Source of the DNA: an uncultured Lentisphaeraceae bacterium
GTDB taxonomy: Bacteria; Verrucomicrobiota; Kiritimatiellia; RFP12; DVOR01
DNA: 59,112 nt
Direction: 5' to 3'
Assembly (NCBI GenBank): GCA_949288955.1
Contig: CASEMS010000029.1
Span: forward strand, 1-59,112
Made by a program: the position numbers and the translations under genes. How positions within the stretch are numbered: position 1 is the stretch's first letter; each line of letters begins with the position of its first letter. Positions 49,965-59,041 of this stretch are shown here, one piece after another. Below the pieces are notes generated by a model. It had not been told where the DNA came from, made no database searches, and was given only the letters and a program-made list of their open reading frames with translations.

Positions 49965-49992
49965 TTGACTTTTTCAACAGGGGGGGTACACT
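49965..49992 (+). promoter_or_regulatory. parA promoter with a seven-G tract in the spacer
   Basis: TTGACT (49965-49970), spacer TTTTCAACA-G7 of 16 bases, TACACT (49987-49992). The leader carries GGAAAGGAG. Confidence 0.7.
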
Positions 49993-50044
49993 ATTTTCTT
50001 TCAGGTGCGCACAAGCGGTTTGTCACGTCAGGAAAGGAGCGGGA

Positions 50045-50890
50045 ATGGCGAAGGTCATCAGTTTCATCAACCTCAAGGGCGGTGTCGGGAAGACGACGAC
50101 CACCGTCGGCACGGCCCAGGCATTGGCCACGATGGGGCGCAAGGTCCTTGTCATCGACCTTGACCCGCAGACGAACGCCACGGCCATGCTGATTGGCCCG
50201 ACACGTTGGAAGGCGCTCAATGAGGAAGGGCGCACGTTGGCCAGGCTCTTCCTTGATGTGCTGGAAGGCACGAAAGGGTTTGACCTTGAGCAGGCGTTGC
50301 AGCCCAATGTCTCGGATGTCGCGGAGTGCGGTGACCGCATCACGTTGTTGCCCTCCAGCCTGGATTTGATTACAATTCAGAGCGACATAAGTCGGAGACC
50401 CGTGGATTTTGGCACGGCTGGCCCGGATGGGTTGCTCCGTCAGGTCATTTGGAGGCGACTCAGGGACTACGATTACGTCCTGATCGACTGCCCGCCCAGC
50501 CTTGACCACATCACGATGAACGGGATTGCCATCTCGGATGGGTACGTGATCCCGACCGTCCCGGAGCTTCTCCCAGCCTATGGTATTCCGCAAATCATCT
50601 CCGCAATCAATGACTTTGCGGAGGCTCTTGGACGCGAAATCCCGGCCTTGGGTGTCGTACTGACGAAGTTCAAGATAAGGACGGACCTGCATTGGCAGGT
50701 GAAGTTTGAGCTCGAAGCGAAAGTGGCGGAGTGTGCGCCATTGTTCAAGACACGCTTCCCGGATTTCATCGCGGCCGCGAATGCGTCGGACTACAAGCCC
50801 TATGGGGTCACGTTCGGGCAGAAATGGGGCTATAGACTGAATGAGCCCTTCTTGGCGTTCGCCAAGGAACTGATGGAACGAGTAGGCTAA
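50045..50890 (+). CDS. ParA/Soj-family ATPase
   Basis: 281 aa. Deviant Walker A KGGVGKTTT at 11-19 with the signature Lys, switch I DLDPQTNAT, Walker B VLIDCPPSLD, and a ParA-like C-terminal half. Clear ribosome site (AAAGGAG). Such ATPases move plasmids, chromosomes or protein cargo on nucleoid DNA. There is no ParB next door; instead a small basic protein follows after 11 bases. Codon use and GC are lower than in the housekeeping genes, in line with an acquired island. Confidence 0.9.
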   Translation: MAKVISFINLKGGVGKTTTTVGTAQALATMGRKVLVIDLDPQTNATAMLIGPTRWKALNEEGRTLARLFLDVLEGTKGFDLEQALQPNVSDVAECGDRITLLPSSLDLITIQSDISRRPVDFGTAGPDGLLRQVIWRRLRDYDYVLIDCPPSLDHITMNGIAISDGYVIPTVPELLPAYGIPQIISAINDFAEALGREIPALGVVLTKFKIRTDLHWQVKFELEAKVAECAPLFKTRFPDFIAAANASDYKPYGVTFGQKWGYRLNEPFLAFAKELMERVG

Positions 50891-50901
50891 GGAGGTGCGC
50901 A

Positions 50902-51387
50902 ATGAAGAGTCCGTTGGTTGGCAAACTGAGGAAGATCATGGAGGCCATCGCGCTTGAGGTCGAACGGAACGAGCTCTTTGCGCTGGCGTTGGGCGAGGCG
51001 TTGGGCTGCGCGCCTGCCGTCGACGCTGGCGCGGTTGGCGCGAACGGCCCCCGCACGGAGAAGACGTCACTGCCGAATCTGGTGCAGCGGGCGAAGCGAA
51101 AGGAGCTGAAGAAGGAGGACGTGGAGGCGTTGTCGGAGGAGACGTTGCGCGCCATCGTCCGGAAATCGCCCAAGGTCTATGCGTTGGTGTTGGCGGAGAT
51201 GGAGGGGAAGGAGAAGGCGTGGCTGGTCGAGCGGGTCTATGCCACGGCGATGGCGAAGGCTCAGACGCGGAAGAAGCCGGGGAGGAGCCCGGTGGGGGAG
51301 GGGTTTGAAGTTTATGGGCAACACCTGAATTCGGGGTCGCGCGAGCCGCGGCCGTCGCCGCCCCAATCGGACGACCTAGGCTTGTGA
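50902..51387 (+). CDS. uncharacterised charged protein encoded with ParA
   Basis: 161 aa, ATG behind AAGGAGGTG. Helical and rich in Lys, Arg and Glu (RAKRKELKKEDVEALSEETL, LAEMEGKEKAWLVERVY), then a basic, Pro-rich disordered tail from about residue 125. No family recognised: neither ParB nuclease-like motifs nor a helix-turn-helix is evident. By position it is the likely partner of the ParA ATPase, perhaps its DNA adaptor or cargo, but that is inference. Confidence 0.7.
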   Translation: MKSPLVGKLRKIMEAIALEVERNELFALALGEALGCAPAVDAGAVGANGPRTEKTSLPNLVQRAKRKELKKEDVEALSEETLRAIVRKSPKVYALVLAEMEGKEKAWLVERVYATAMAKAQTRKKPGRSPVGEGFEVYGQHLNSGSREPRPSPPQSDDLGL

Positions 51388-51411
51388 GGCGCGTGAGGCG
51401 CGGATTGCGGG

Positions 51412-51642
51412 TGCGTTCTGCCGTTCGCAGGACGCCGATGGCAGTACGCGCGTGTCGCGGCCAAGGCGAAACTGGCGCAGACTCCGCATGCCTCCGTCTT
51501 CGTTGGCGATTCCATCACTCATTATTGGAGAGGGCGAGGAGCAACGCAAGCAAGCGACACATGGGATTGCTCCGTCTTCTTAGGCTTGGGGTCGAGCGTG
51601 TGGCGGAGTAACTCTTGGGAACCGCCGATGATGCCGAATTGA
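51412..51642 (+). pseudogene. decayed SGNH/GDSL hydrolase fragment
   Basis: One open frame without a start reads WQYARVAAKAKLAQ then VFVGDSITHYW, matching block I and the preceding helix of the intact SGNH hydrolase at 39 kb (WWKARLAEKEAQ... VFIGDSITHNW). Downstream the resemblance fades (VFLGLGSSVW) and blocks III and V are absent. It is a remnant between the parA pair and the hsd genes. Confidence 0.6.
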
Positions 51643-51667
51643 GGCGATTAGGGACGGGCTCCCCCCC

Positions 51668-51830
51668 TTCCCCCCGTAGGACAGCGAGGGGAAGTCTGGT
51701 CATTCCAAATCCTTTGTGTCCCTCTGTGCGAGACTTCGTGTCCTTCGTGATTTCCAATCTACCGGCAGTCCCGTCGGCGGCAGCCGACCCTCAATCCGTC
51801 CTAATCCGTGCCGTCCGAGGTCCCTTGGGC
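51668..51830. repeat. R2 compound interspersed repeat, copy 3, inverted
   Basis: Reverse-oriented modules: CTTTGTGTCCCTCTGTG, CTTCGTGTCCTTCGTGAT, GGCAGTCCCGTCGGCGGCAG, AATCCGTCCTAATCCG. More diverged than copies 1 and 2. Lies just upstream of hsdM. Confidence 0.7.
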
Positions 51831-51882
51831 AAACGTTCCCAGGACACCATTGACTTCCTGCCATGGATACGCGTGGGAGATT

Positions 51883-51891
51883 TGATATAGT
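51883..51891 (+). promoter_or_regulatory. extended -10 promoter of hsdM, apparently leaderless
   Basis: TGATATAGT, then GTAGGT, then ATG at 51898. The GTAGG is too close to the start to act as a ribosome site. Confidence 0.55.
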
Positions 51892-51897
51892 GTAGGT

Positions 51898-53871
51898 ATG
51901 GATAGCAAGACGTACGGTTTCATTGTCAGCTTCATTTGGGGCATTGCGGACGAATGTCTGCGCGACCGGTACACGCGCGGGAAGTACCGCGACGTCATCC
52001 TGCCGATGACGGTCATTCGCCGCTTGGACGCGCAGTTAGAGCGGAGCAAGGAGGTGGTGCTGGCGCGCAAGGCGCAACTCGACGCCGTCGGCATCAAGGA
52101 GTCGTGGCCGGCACTCTATCAGGCCGCGGGCCAGGCCTTCTGCAACGTCTCGCCTTTTCGTCTGCGCGACCTCACCAGCCGAGCGCGCGTCCAAACCCTG
52201 CAGGCGGACTTCACGGCCTATCTGGACGGTTTCTCGCCGAACGTGCAGGAAATCCTGAACAAGTTCGACTTCCGCCGGCAGATCGGCAAGATGGCGGAGG
52301 GTAGCATCCTGGGCACGGTCATCGAGAAGTTCGTCTCGCCGGACATCGACCTTGGCCCCGAGCGGTTGGACAACCACGCCATGGGCACCGTCTTCGAGGA
52401 ACTCCTGCGTCGCTTCAACGAGGAAAACAACGAAGAGGCCGGCGAACACTGGACCCCGCGCGACGTGGTGGAGCTGATGGCCGACCTCGCCTTCCGTCCC
52501 GTCGCCGACCGTATCAAGGACGGCACCTACCTCTGCTATGACGGCGCCTGCGGCACGGGCGGCATGCTCACCGTCGCCCAAGCGCGGCTGAAGGCCCTCG
52601 CCGACGCGACCGGCAAGTCGCTCTCCATCCACCTCTTCGGCCAGGAAATCAACGCCGAGACCTACGCCATCGCCAAGGCCGACCTCCTCCTCAAGGGCGA
52701 CGGCGCGCAGGCCGAGAACATCCGCTTCGGCTCCACCCTTTCGCACGACGGCAACCGCGGACGTTCCTTCGACTTCATGCTCTCCAACCCGCCCTATGGC
52801 AAGAATTGGAAGGCGGACAAAGAGGACGTGGGCGACGACGACCCGCGCTTCGTCCGCGCGCTTCCCGATGGCACTGTCGTCTCCATGCTCCCGCGCGTGA
52901 GCGACGGCCAACTCCTCTTCTTGCTCAACAACGTGGCCAAGATGAAGCCCGTCGGCGACAAATCCCTGGGCAGCCGCATCATCGAGGTGCATAACGGCTC
53001 CTCCCTCTTCACCGGCGACGCCGGTGGCGGCGAGAGCAATGCCCGCCGTTTCCTCATCGAGAACGACCTTGTGGAGGCCATCATCGCCGTCCCCGAGAAC
53101 ATGTTCTACAACACCGGCATCGGCACCTACATCTGGGTCCTCTCCAACAACAAGTCCGCCGAGCGCCGCGGCAAGATCCAGCTCATCGACGTCACCTCCC
53201 TCAAGAAACCCCTCCGCAAGAACCTCGGCCAGAAGAACGGCGAGTTCTCCCCCGAACTCCGCGAGCGGATCGTCCAGACCTTCCTGGCGATGGAGGAGGG
53301 CCCCATCTGCCGCGTGCTCCCCAACTCCGCCTTCGGCTATTGGTCCGTCACCGTCGAGCGCCCCCTGCGTCTGCGTCTGTTGGACGACCCCCAAATCCCC
53401 GAGGGCCTCCTCAAGCCCGCCGAGTTCGAGGCCGTCCGTGCCGCCCTCGCCCGCCTGAAGACCGGCGCGCAGGGTGCTTTTACCGCCACCCTCCACCGTA
53501 CGGACTGGGCGGCGTGCGCCAAGGCCCTCGCCCTCAAACCCACGCTGCTTAAAAAAGTCCGCCCCTACCTCACCTGCCGCGACACCGAGGCCGTGCCGCT
53601 CGACGAGCCAGACCCCGCGCTCCGCGACACCGAGATTGTCCCCTTCGACTATCCCGGCGGTGTCGATGCCTTCCTGCTGAACGAGGTCCGCCCCTACGCC
53701 CCCGACGCCTACCTCGACCCTGCCAAGACACAGGTGGGCTACGAAATCTCCTTCACCAAGTATTTCTACAAGCCCGCCGAACTCCGCCCCCTCGACGTCA
53801 TCCTCGCCGACCTTCGCGCCCTCGATGCCCAGGCCGCCGCCCTCATGCACACCATCACCGAGGAGGCCTGA
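51898..53871 (+). CDS. hsdM: type I restriction-modification methyltransferase subunit
   Basis: 657 aa. N-terminal helical domain, then an N6-adenine methyltransferase core: SAM motif DGACGTGGML near residue 220 and catalytic NPPY at 297-300, and a C-terminal extension longer than in classic HsdM. Methylates adenine at the site chosen by HsdS. First gene of hsdM-S-R; no ribosome site, see the promoter. The GC content is near the genome level, unlike hsdS. Confidence 0.95.
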   Translation: MDSKTYGFIVSFIWGIADECLRDRYTRGKYRDVILPMTVIRRLDAQLERSKEVVLARKAQLDAVGIKESWPALYQAAGQAFCNVSPFRLRDLTSRARVQTLQADFTAYLDGFSPNVQEILNKFDFRRQIGKMAEGSILGTVIEKFVSPDIDLGPERLDNHAMGTVFEELLRRFNEENNEEAGEHWTPRDVVELMADLAFRPVADRIKDGTYLCYDGACGTGGMLTVAQARLKALADATGKSLSIHLFGQEINAETYAIAKADLLLKGDGAQAENIRFGSTLSHDGNRGRSFDFMLSNPPYGKNWKADKEDVGDDDPRFVRALPDGTVVSMLPRVSDGQLLFLLNNVAKMKPVGDKSLGSRIIEVHNGSSLFTGDAGGGESNARRFLIENDLVEAIIAVPENMFYNTGIGTYIWVLSNNKSAERRGKIQLIDVTSLKKPLRKNLGQKNGEFSPELRERIVQTFLAMEEGPICRVLPNSAFGYWSVTVERPLRLRLLDDPQIPEGLLKPAEFEAVRAALARLKTGAQGAFTATLHRTDWAACAKALALKPTLLKKVRPYLTCRDTEAVPLDEPDPALRDTEIVPFDYPGGVDAFLLNEVRPYAPDAYLDPAKTQVGYEISFTKYFYKPAELRPLDVILADLRALDAQAAALMHTITEEA

Positions 53872-55103
53872 TGAAACCCTATCCCGCCTATCGCCCCACC
53901 GGTCTCCCCTGGCTCCCCAAAATCCCCGCACACTGGGAATGGCAATTGCTTTCCCAATGTGCGAAAGAGCGGTGTGTAAAGAAGGAAAAAGGCAAAGAGT
54001 GTCCAGTTTTGTCCCTAAGCTATGGGAAAATCATTCGAAAAAGTGCGGATGGAGGATTGGCTCCCGCTAGTTATGACACATATCAGCGTGTTGAGCCGGG
54101 AAATATCATCCTCCGTTTGACAGACTTGCAGAATGATCAGGTTAGCTTACGAACTGGCTTGGTAAAGGAAGCTGGGATTATTACTTCTGCATATACTTGC
54201 CTCTCGTCGCTTTGCAATCCTGCTTATTTGCAGTATATGCTTTACGCCTATGATGTCAGGAAAGTCTTTTATGGATTGGGGGGTGGTGTTCGTCAGTCAA
54301 TCGGGTATAAGAACATCCGCAACATGCGGCTTCCCGTGCCGCCGCGGGAGGAGCAAGACCGGATTGTGCGCTTCCTCGACAAGAAGGTCGCCCAAATCGA
54401 CCAACTGATTGCCGTCAAGAAGCGGCAGATTGAATTGATGGAAGAGCGAAAATCTGCGATTATTGATTCCGAACTAACCTCAACTTCAAGTGATTGGGAA
54501 ACGAAAGCTCTAAAGTGGTACGTCACAAACAACAATGAGGTTCTTAGCGAAACGACTCCGGATGATTATTCGTTTGAGTACATCGATATTGGCTCAGTCG
54601 GGTTTCGTCAACTGAAAGTACCACCAGAAAGGCTTGTCTTCGCTAGGGCGCCCTCCCGGGCACGTAAAATTGTTCGAGAGGGCGACACCATTCTCTCAAC
54701 AGTTCGGACCTATCTTAGAGCCATTCTTTATATAGATGCACAACTTGCCGGGAAAATAGTTTCGACAGGGTTTGCAGTGTTACGGCCTAAGGTAGGCGTT
54801 TACCCACAATTGCTTAGCTACGCGTTGAGTGGATCGGCGTTTATTGAAGCGGTCATAAAGAAGTCTGTAGGTATCTCTTATCCTGCTATCAACGATACGA
54901 AGCTCCTAGCAATCAAAATCAAACTTCCTCGAACAATTGAAGCACAAAAAGCCTTATATGCACGGATATTGGGATTGACTCAATCAACGGATGAGGCTGT
55001 TGACAAAGAAACGCGGATGATTCGCTGTCTTCAGGAGTTGAAGGCGCGGTTGATTTCGGATGTGGTGACGGGTGCGGTGGACGTGCGGGGGAAGGAGGCG
55101 TGA
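53871..55103 (+). CDS. hsdS: type I restriction-modification specificity subunit
   Basis: 410 aa; its ATG overlaps the hsdM stop by one base (TGATG). Two target-recognition domains (about 20-140 and 205-340) are separated by the conserved helical spacer (PVPPREEQDRIVRFL... KKRQIELMEERKSAI) and followed by a second copy of it (LQELKARLISDVVTGAV). Sets the bipartite DNA site for the methylase and nuclease. Both recognition domains are clearly richer in A+T than the spacer and flanking genes, a sign of domain exchange. Confidence 0.94.
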   Translation: MKPYPAYRPTGLPWLPKIPAHWEWQLLSQCAKERCVKKEKGKECPVLSLSYGKIIRKSADGGLAPASYDTYQRVEPGNIILRLTDLQNDQVSLRTGLVKEAGIITSAYTCLSSLCNPAYLQYMLYAYDVRKVFYGLGGGVRQSIGYKNIRNMRLPVPPREEQDRIVRFLDKKVAQIDQLIAVKKRQIELMEERKSAIIDSELTSTSSDWETKALKWYVTNNNEVLSETTPDDYSFEYIDIGSVGFRQLKVPPERLVFARAPSRARKIVREGDTILSTVRTYLRAILYIDAQLAGKIVSTGFAVLRPKVGVYPQLLSYALSGSAFIEAVIKKSVGISYPAINDTKLLAIKIKLPRTIEAQKALYARILGLTQSTDEAVDKETRMIRCLQELKARLISDVVTGAVDVRGKEA

Positions 55104-55104
55104 G

Positions 55105-58026
55105 ATGATTGGGACGGATGTTTCGGAGAAGGGGCTGGAGACGACGATCGTGTCGTGGCTGGTGGGGGAGAACGGCTACGAGGAGGGGCAAAACGCGGAT
55201 TATGACCGGGGGCTGGCGTTGGACACGGCGCGCCTGTTGCGGTTTCTGGCAACGACGCAGGGGGACGCCTTGGCGCGGTTGGGGGCGGACGTGCCGGGGA
55301 CGGCGCGGCGGCAACTGTTGGAACGCGTTTCGCGGGAGGTGGCGAAGCGGGGGGTGGTGGAGGTGCTGCGGAATGGGGTGAAGGAGCGTGCGGAGGCGTT
55401 GACGCTCTTTTGGCAGACGCCAAGCGCGGGGAACGCGCGGGCGGCGGCGCTGCACGCGCAGAATGTGTTCAGCGTGACGCGGCAGTTGCGGTATTCCGAG
55501 GTGGACGAGGGGTTGGCGCTGGATCTATGTCTTTTCATCAATGGGCTGCCGGTGGCGACCCTGGAGTTGAAGAACCGGCTGACGAAACAGTGCGCGGAGG
55601 ACGCGGTGCGGCAGTATCGGCGCGACCGTGACCCGCGGGAGCGGCTCTTCGCTTTCAAGCGGTGTCTGGCGCATTTCGCGGTGGATGACCGGAATGTGCG
55701 CTTCTGCACACGGTTGGCGGGGGAGGCGAGTGTCTTTTTGCCCTTTGACAAGGGGAATGGGCGCGGCGGGGCGGGGAACCCCGTGAACCCGGAGGGGCTG
55801 GGGACGGATTATCTCTGGAAGGATATCCTGACGAAGGGGACGCTGGGCCTGATCGTGGAGCGTTACGCGCAAGTGACGGGGAAGGGACGGGAAGAACGGC
55901 AGATTTTCCCGCGCTACCATCAGCTGGACGCCGTGCGCACGCTTTTGGCGGACGTGCGCGAGCATGGGGTGGGGCGACGGTATCTGATCCAGCACAGCGC
56001 GGGGAGCGGGAAGTCGAACTCCATCGCGTGGTTGGCGCATCAACTGATCGAGATGCAGGGGGCGGATGGGCGGCCGCTGCTGGACTCCGTTTTTGTGGTG
56101 ACGGACCGGCGGAACCTGGATCGGCAACTGAGGGAGACAATCCGCCAGTTCTTGCAGGAGCGGAGTGTCTTTGGGTGGGCGGAGAACGCGGGCGAGCTGC
56201 GGCGCTTCATCGAGGAAGGCAAGCGCCTGATCGTGACGACGGTGGAGAAGTTCCCGTATGTCGTGGGGACGCTGAAGGACTTCGGGCAGGGCAACCGTTT
56301 CGCGGTCATCATCGACGAGGCGCACTCGAGCCAGAGTGGGCGGTACGCGGCGACCATGAACCAGACGCTCGCCGGAGGCCTTCGCAAGGGCGAGGACGCG
56401 GAGGATATGATTGCCCGGCTGACGGAGACGCGTAAGTTCGCGAAGAACACAAGCTATTTCGCCTTCACGGCGACGCCGAAGAACAAGACGTTGGAGGCGT
56501 TCGGGGAGGCGCATGTGGAGGATGGCGTGCGGCGGTTCCGCCCTTTCCATGTCTACACGATGCGTCAGGCCATCGAGGAGGGATTCATCCTGGATGTGTT
56601 GGCGCATTACACGACGGTGGAGCGTTATTACCGACTGCGGAAAACGGTCGCGGACGACCCGGAGTTTGACGGGAGCCACGCGCAGAAACTGTTGCGGTCG
56701 TTCGTGGAGGGGGGCAAGCATGCCATCGCGACCAAGGCCGGCATCATGGTCGACCACTTTCTGGAAAAGACGGCACGGAAGATTGGCGGGGAGGCCCGCG
56801 CGATGGTGGTGACGGCGAGCATCAGGCGGTGCGTGGAGACGTGGCGGGCCATCAAGCGATGCCTGGAGGAGCGCGGTTGCCCCCATCGTGCGCTCATCGC
56901 CTTCACCGGGGAATACCACGACAAACAGACCGGGGAGTCGGTGACCTCCGCCGGGCTGAATGGGTTCCCGGACAGTCAGATTCCCGCACGGTTCAGGGAG
57001 GCGCCAAACCGCATCTTGGTGGTGGCGGATATGTTTCAGACGGGGTTTGACGAGCCGTTGCTCCACACGATGTATGTGGACAAGCGGCTGAGCGACGTGA
57101 AGACGGTGCAGACGCTGTCGCGGTTGAACCGGTGCCATCCCAAGAAAAAGGACACCTGCGTGATGGACTTCGCCAACGACGCGGGGGACATCCAACAGGC
57201 CTTTGAGCGCTATTACAAGACCACGCTGTTGGTGGGAGAAACGGATCCCAACAAACTGAACGACCTGGCGGACGCGCTGGAGCGGACGCAGGTCTATGAG
57301 ATGGAGAAAGTGCAGCGATTCGTTGTCCGTTTCCTGGAGAAGGCATCGCGGGAGGAACTGGACCCGATGCTCGATGCTTGCGTGGAGCGCTATCGCGCAC
57401 TGGCGGAGGACGAGCAGGTACAGTTCAAGGGCGGGGCCAAAGCCTTTGTCCGGCTGTACGACTTCCTAGGGGCGATTCTGCCTTATCTCAACAAGGATTG
57501 GGAGGTGCTTGCCATCTTCCTGCGGTTGCTCATCGGAAAGTTGCCGTCGCCCAAGGGGGAGGATTTGACGGAGGGATTGTTGCAGGCCGTTGATTTGGAG
57601 AGTTACCGCAATGCCGTGATCGAGGAACGAGCACTGACATTGACGGACAAGGACGCGGAAATCGGCCCCATCCCCGTGGGCGAGGGAGGCCATGTCCATG
57701 AGCCGGAGATGGATACGCTTTCTTCCATCATCGCGGAGTTTAATGAGCGCTTCGGAAACATCCCGTGGCAGGATCAGGATTATGTGATCAATCAAATCCG
57801 TGGGCTCCCCGAGCAGGTCGCCAAAGACGTGGCCTATCAGAACGCAATCCTAAACAACGACCGTCAGAATGCGCGCGTCGAAAGCAAACGGGCTTTGACC
57901 GACGCCATCACCCGAATGATGGGGGATAACATGGAGCTTTACAAGCAGTTCTTCGAGAACCCAAGTTTTCAGGAATGGTTATCCGAGATGATATTCGCGA
58001 ATACTTATCGGTCATCCACGCTGTAG
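55105..58026 (+). CDS. hsdR: type I restriction endonuclease/translocase subunit
   Basis: 973 aa from ATG 55105, one base after the hsdS stop. N-terminal nuclease domain with the LALDLCLFINGLPVATLELKN strand (Asp and E-x-K), Walker A SAGSGKS near residue 300, DEAH box VIIDEAHSSQ near 400, FTATPKNKT, and later helicase motifs (ADMFQTGFDEPLLHTMYVDK, TLSRLNR), then a helical C-terminal domain that docks on the methylase. Cuts unmodified DNA after ATP-driven translocation. It appears intact, so the locus should be active. Confidence 0.96.
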   Translation: MIGTDVSEKGLETTIVSWLVGENGYEEGQNADYDRGLALDTARLLRFLATTQGDALARLGADVPGTARRQLLERVSREVAKRGVVEVLRNGVKERAEALTLFWQTPSAGNARAAALHAQNVFSVTRQLRYSEVDEGLALDLCLFINGLPVATLELKNRLTKQCAEDAVRQYRRDRDPRERLFAFKRCLAHFAVDDRNVRFCTRLAGEASVFLPFDKGNGRGGAGNPVNPEGLGTDYLWKDILTKGTLGLIVERYAQVTGKGREERQIFPRYHQLDAVRTLLADVREHGVGRRYLIQHSAGSGKSNSIAWLAHQLIEMQGADGRPLLDSVFVVTDRRNLDRQLRETIRQFLQERSVFGWAENAGELRRFIEEGKRLIVTTVEKFPYVVGTLKDFGQGNRFAVIIDEAHSSQSGRYAATMNQTLAGGLRKGEDAEDMIARLTETRKFAKNTSYFAFTATPKNKTLEAFGEAHVEDGVRRFRPFHVYTMRQAIEEGFILDVLAHYTTVERYYRLRKTVADDPEFDGSHAQKLLRSFVEGGKHAIATKAGIMVDHFLEKTARKIGGEARAMVVTASIRRCVETWRAIKRCLEERGCPHRALIAFTGEYHDKQTGESVTSAGLNGFPDSQIPARFREAPNRILVVADMFQTGFDEPLLHTMYVDKRLSDVKTVQTLSRLNRCHPKKKDTCVMDFANDAGDIQQAFERYYKTTLLVGETDPNKLNDLADALERTQVYEMEKVQRFVVRFLEKASREELDPMLDACVERYRALAEDEQVQFKGGAKAFVRLYDFLGAILPYLNKDWEVLAIFLRLLIGKLPSPKGEDLTEGLLQAVDLESYRNAVIEERALTLTDKDAEIGPIPVGEGGHVHEPEMDTLSSIIAEFNERFGNIPWQDQDYVINQIRGLPEQVAKDVAYQNAILNNDRQNARVESKRALTDAITRMMGDNMELYKQFFENPSFQEWLSEMIFANTYRSSTL

Positions 58027-58080
58027 AATGTCAATAGAATTGCGCAGGGGAAGGGGAATGGCTCGTAGGATGCGCATGGG

Positions 58081-58980
58081 TCAGGGGGCCTTTCGGGGGG
58101 AACGGGGGTAGTGGACGATGAGGTGGTGGGTCTGTCTGAGCGTGTGGGGGCTCAGCTTGGAGAAGTCGGTGTGTTTGGGGTGGTAGGTGCGCAGGAGGCG
58201 GTGGAGCGCGGCGGTCACGGCATCTTGGGTGAGCGTCGGGAGGAAGTAGAGGTAGAAGTGGCGGGGTTCCGTGGGGGTGGCGTGGTAGGGGTCGACGAGC
58301 GTCAGGAGGCCGTTGCGGCCGTTTGGGGAGTGGACGGTGTCCATCTGGAAGTGGCCGGGTTCGGTGTGGTGCCGCGCGGCGGGGGGAAGATTGTCGATCA
58401 GGTGTTTTGGGGCGTGGTTGCGGGGTGGGTTGGCGGGGGTTTGGCCGCGTGGGCGTTTCTTCCGGTAATGATTGTGGATGAGTGGTTTGCCGTCTTTGCC
58501 CAGGAGCTCGCCTTTGGCCATGAGGCGGTAGACGGCGCTGCGGCTGGGGATGTGGTAGTCTTTTGGGGTCTCGCGGAGCGCCTTCAGCGCGTAGGTGACG
58601 CTCTTCTTCGTGGCATACGCTTCCGCGAAGGCGTGCATGAAGCGGTTGGAGATCTTGCCGCGGGGGCCTTTGTTCGAGGCGCGTCTGCGGGTCTCCTCCG
58701 CGGCGAAGGCGGGGCTTAGGTCGAAATAGTCCCGCTTCTTTTGATCGGGGAGCCAGTACGTGAGCCGACCGGCGGTCGTCCCTTTGTTGAGGATGTGTCT
58801 CACGGTCGACTCCGCCTCCCCGATGAGTTCCGCGAACTCCCGGATGGAGAGATCGGGGGTCGTTCGCTTGCAACGCTTCCAGAGCTTGACGCACAGCGCC
58901 GCGTCGGCCTTGCCGCCTTCGCGGATGAGCGATTCCTGCGTCCGCCGCCGTTTCTGTGGGGATGTGGTACACTGGTGCAT
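58081..58980 (-). CDS. IS30-like transposase, truncated
   Basis: 299 aa. Two N-terminal helix-turn-helix regions (IREFAELIGEAESTVRHIL; YHIPSRSAVYRLMAKGEL) and the start of the DDE domain, GHFQMDTVHSPNGRNGLLTLVD, with the first Asp. The second Asp and the Glu, normally in the next 100 or so residues, are missing: after LHRLLRTYHPK the protein ends in a Ser/His/Arg-rich tail. The remainder appears lost toward hsdR, whose stop is 54 bases away. It can probably bind DNA but not transpose. Confidence 0.72.
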   Translation of the reverse strand: MHQCTTSPQKRRRTQESLIREGGKADAALCVKLWKRCKRTTPDLSIREFAELIGEAESTVRHILNKGTTAGRLTYWLPDQKKRDYFDLSPAFAAEETRRRASNKGPRGKISNRFMHAFAEAYATKKSVTYALKALRETPKDYHIPSRSAVYRLMAKGELLGKDGKPLIHNHYRKKRPRGQTPANPPRNHAPKHLIDNLPPAARHHTEPGHFQMDTVHSPNGRNGLLTLVDPYHATPTEPRHFYLYFLPTLTQDAVTAALHRLLRTYHPKHTDFSKLSPHTLRQTHHLIVHYPRSPRKAP

Positions 58981-59041
58981 GTCGTCGGTTCCTCTCTTGT
59001 TGTTATGATTGGCGCATAGTGTGCCAGAAGAGGCCGACGAC
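58981..59041. other. long imperfect dyad upstream of the transposase gene
   Basis: GTCGTCGGTTCCTCT and AGAGGCCGACGAC flank an inner imperfect dyad (GGCGCA-TAG-TGTGCC); GTTTTT follows on the forward strand. It could be an IS end, an operator for the transposase, or a terminator for the forward strand. The last 70 bases of the window hold only GC-rich palindromes. Confidence 0.5.
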
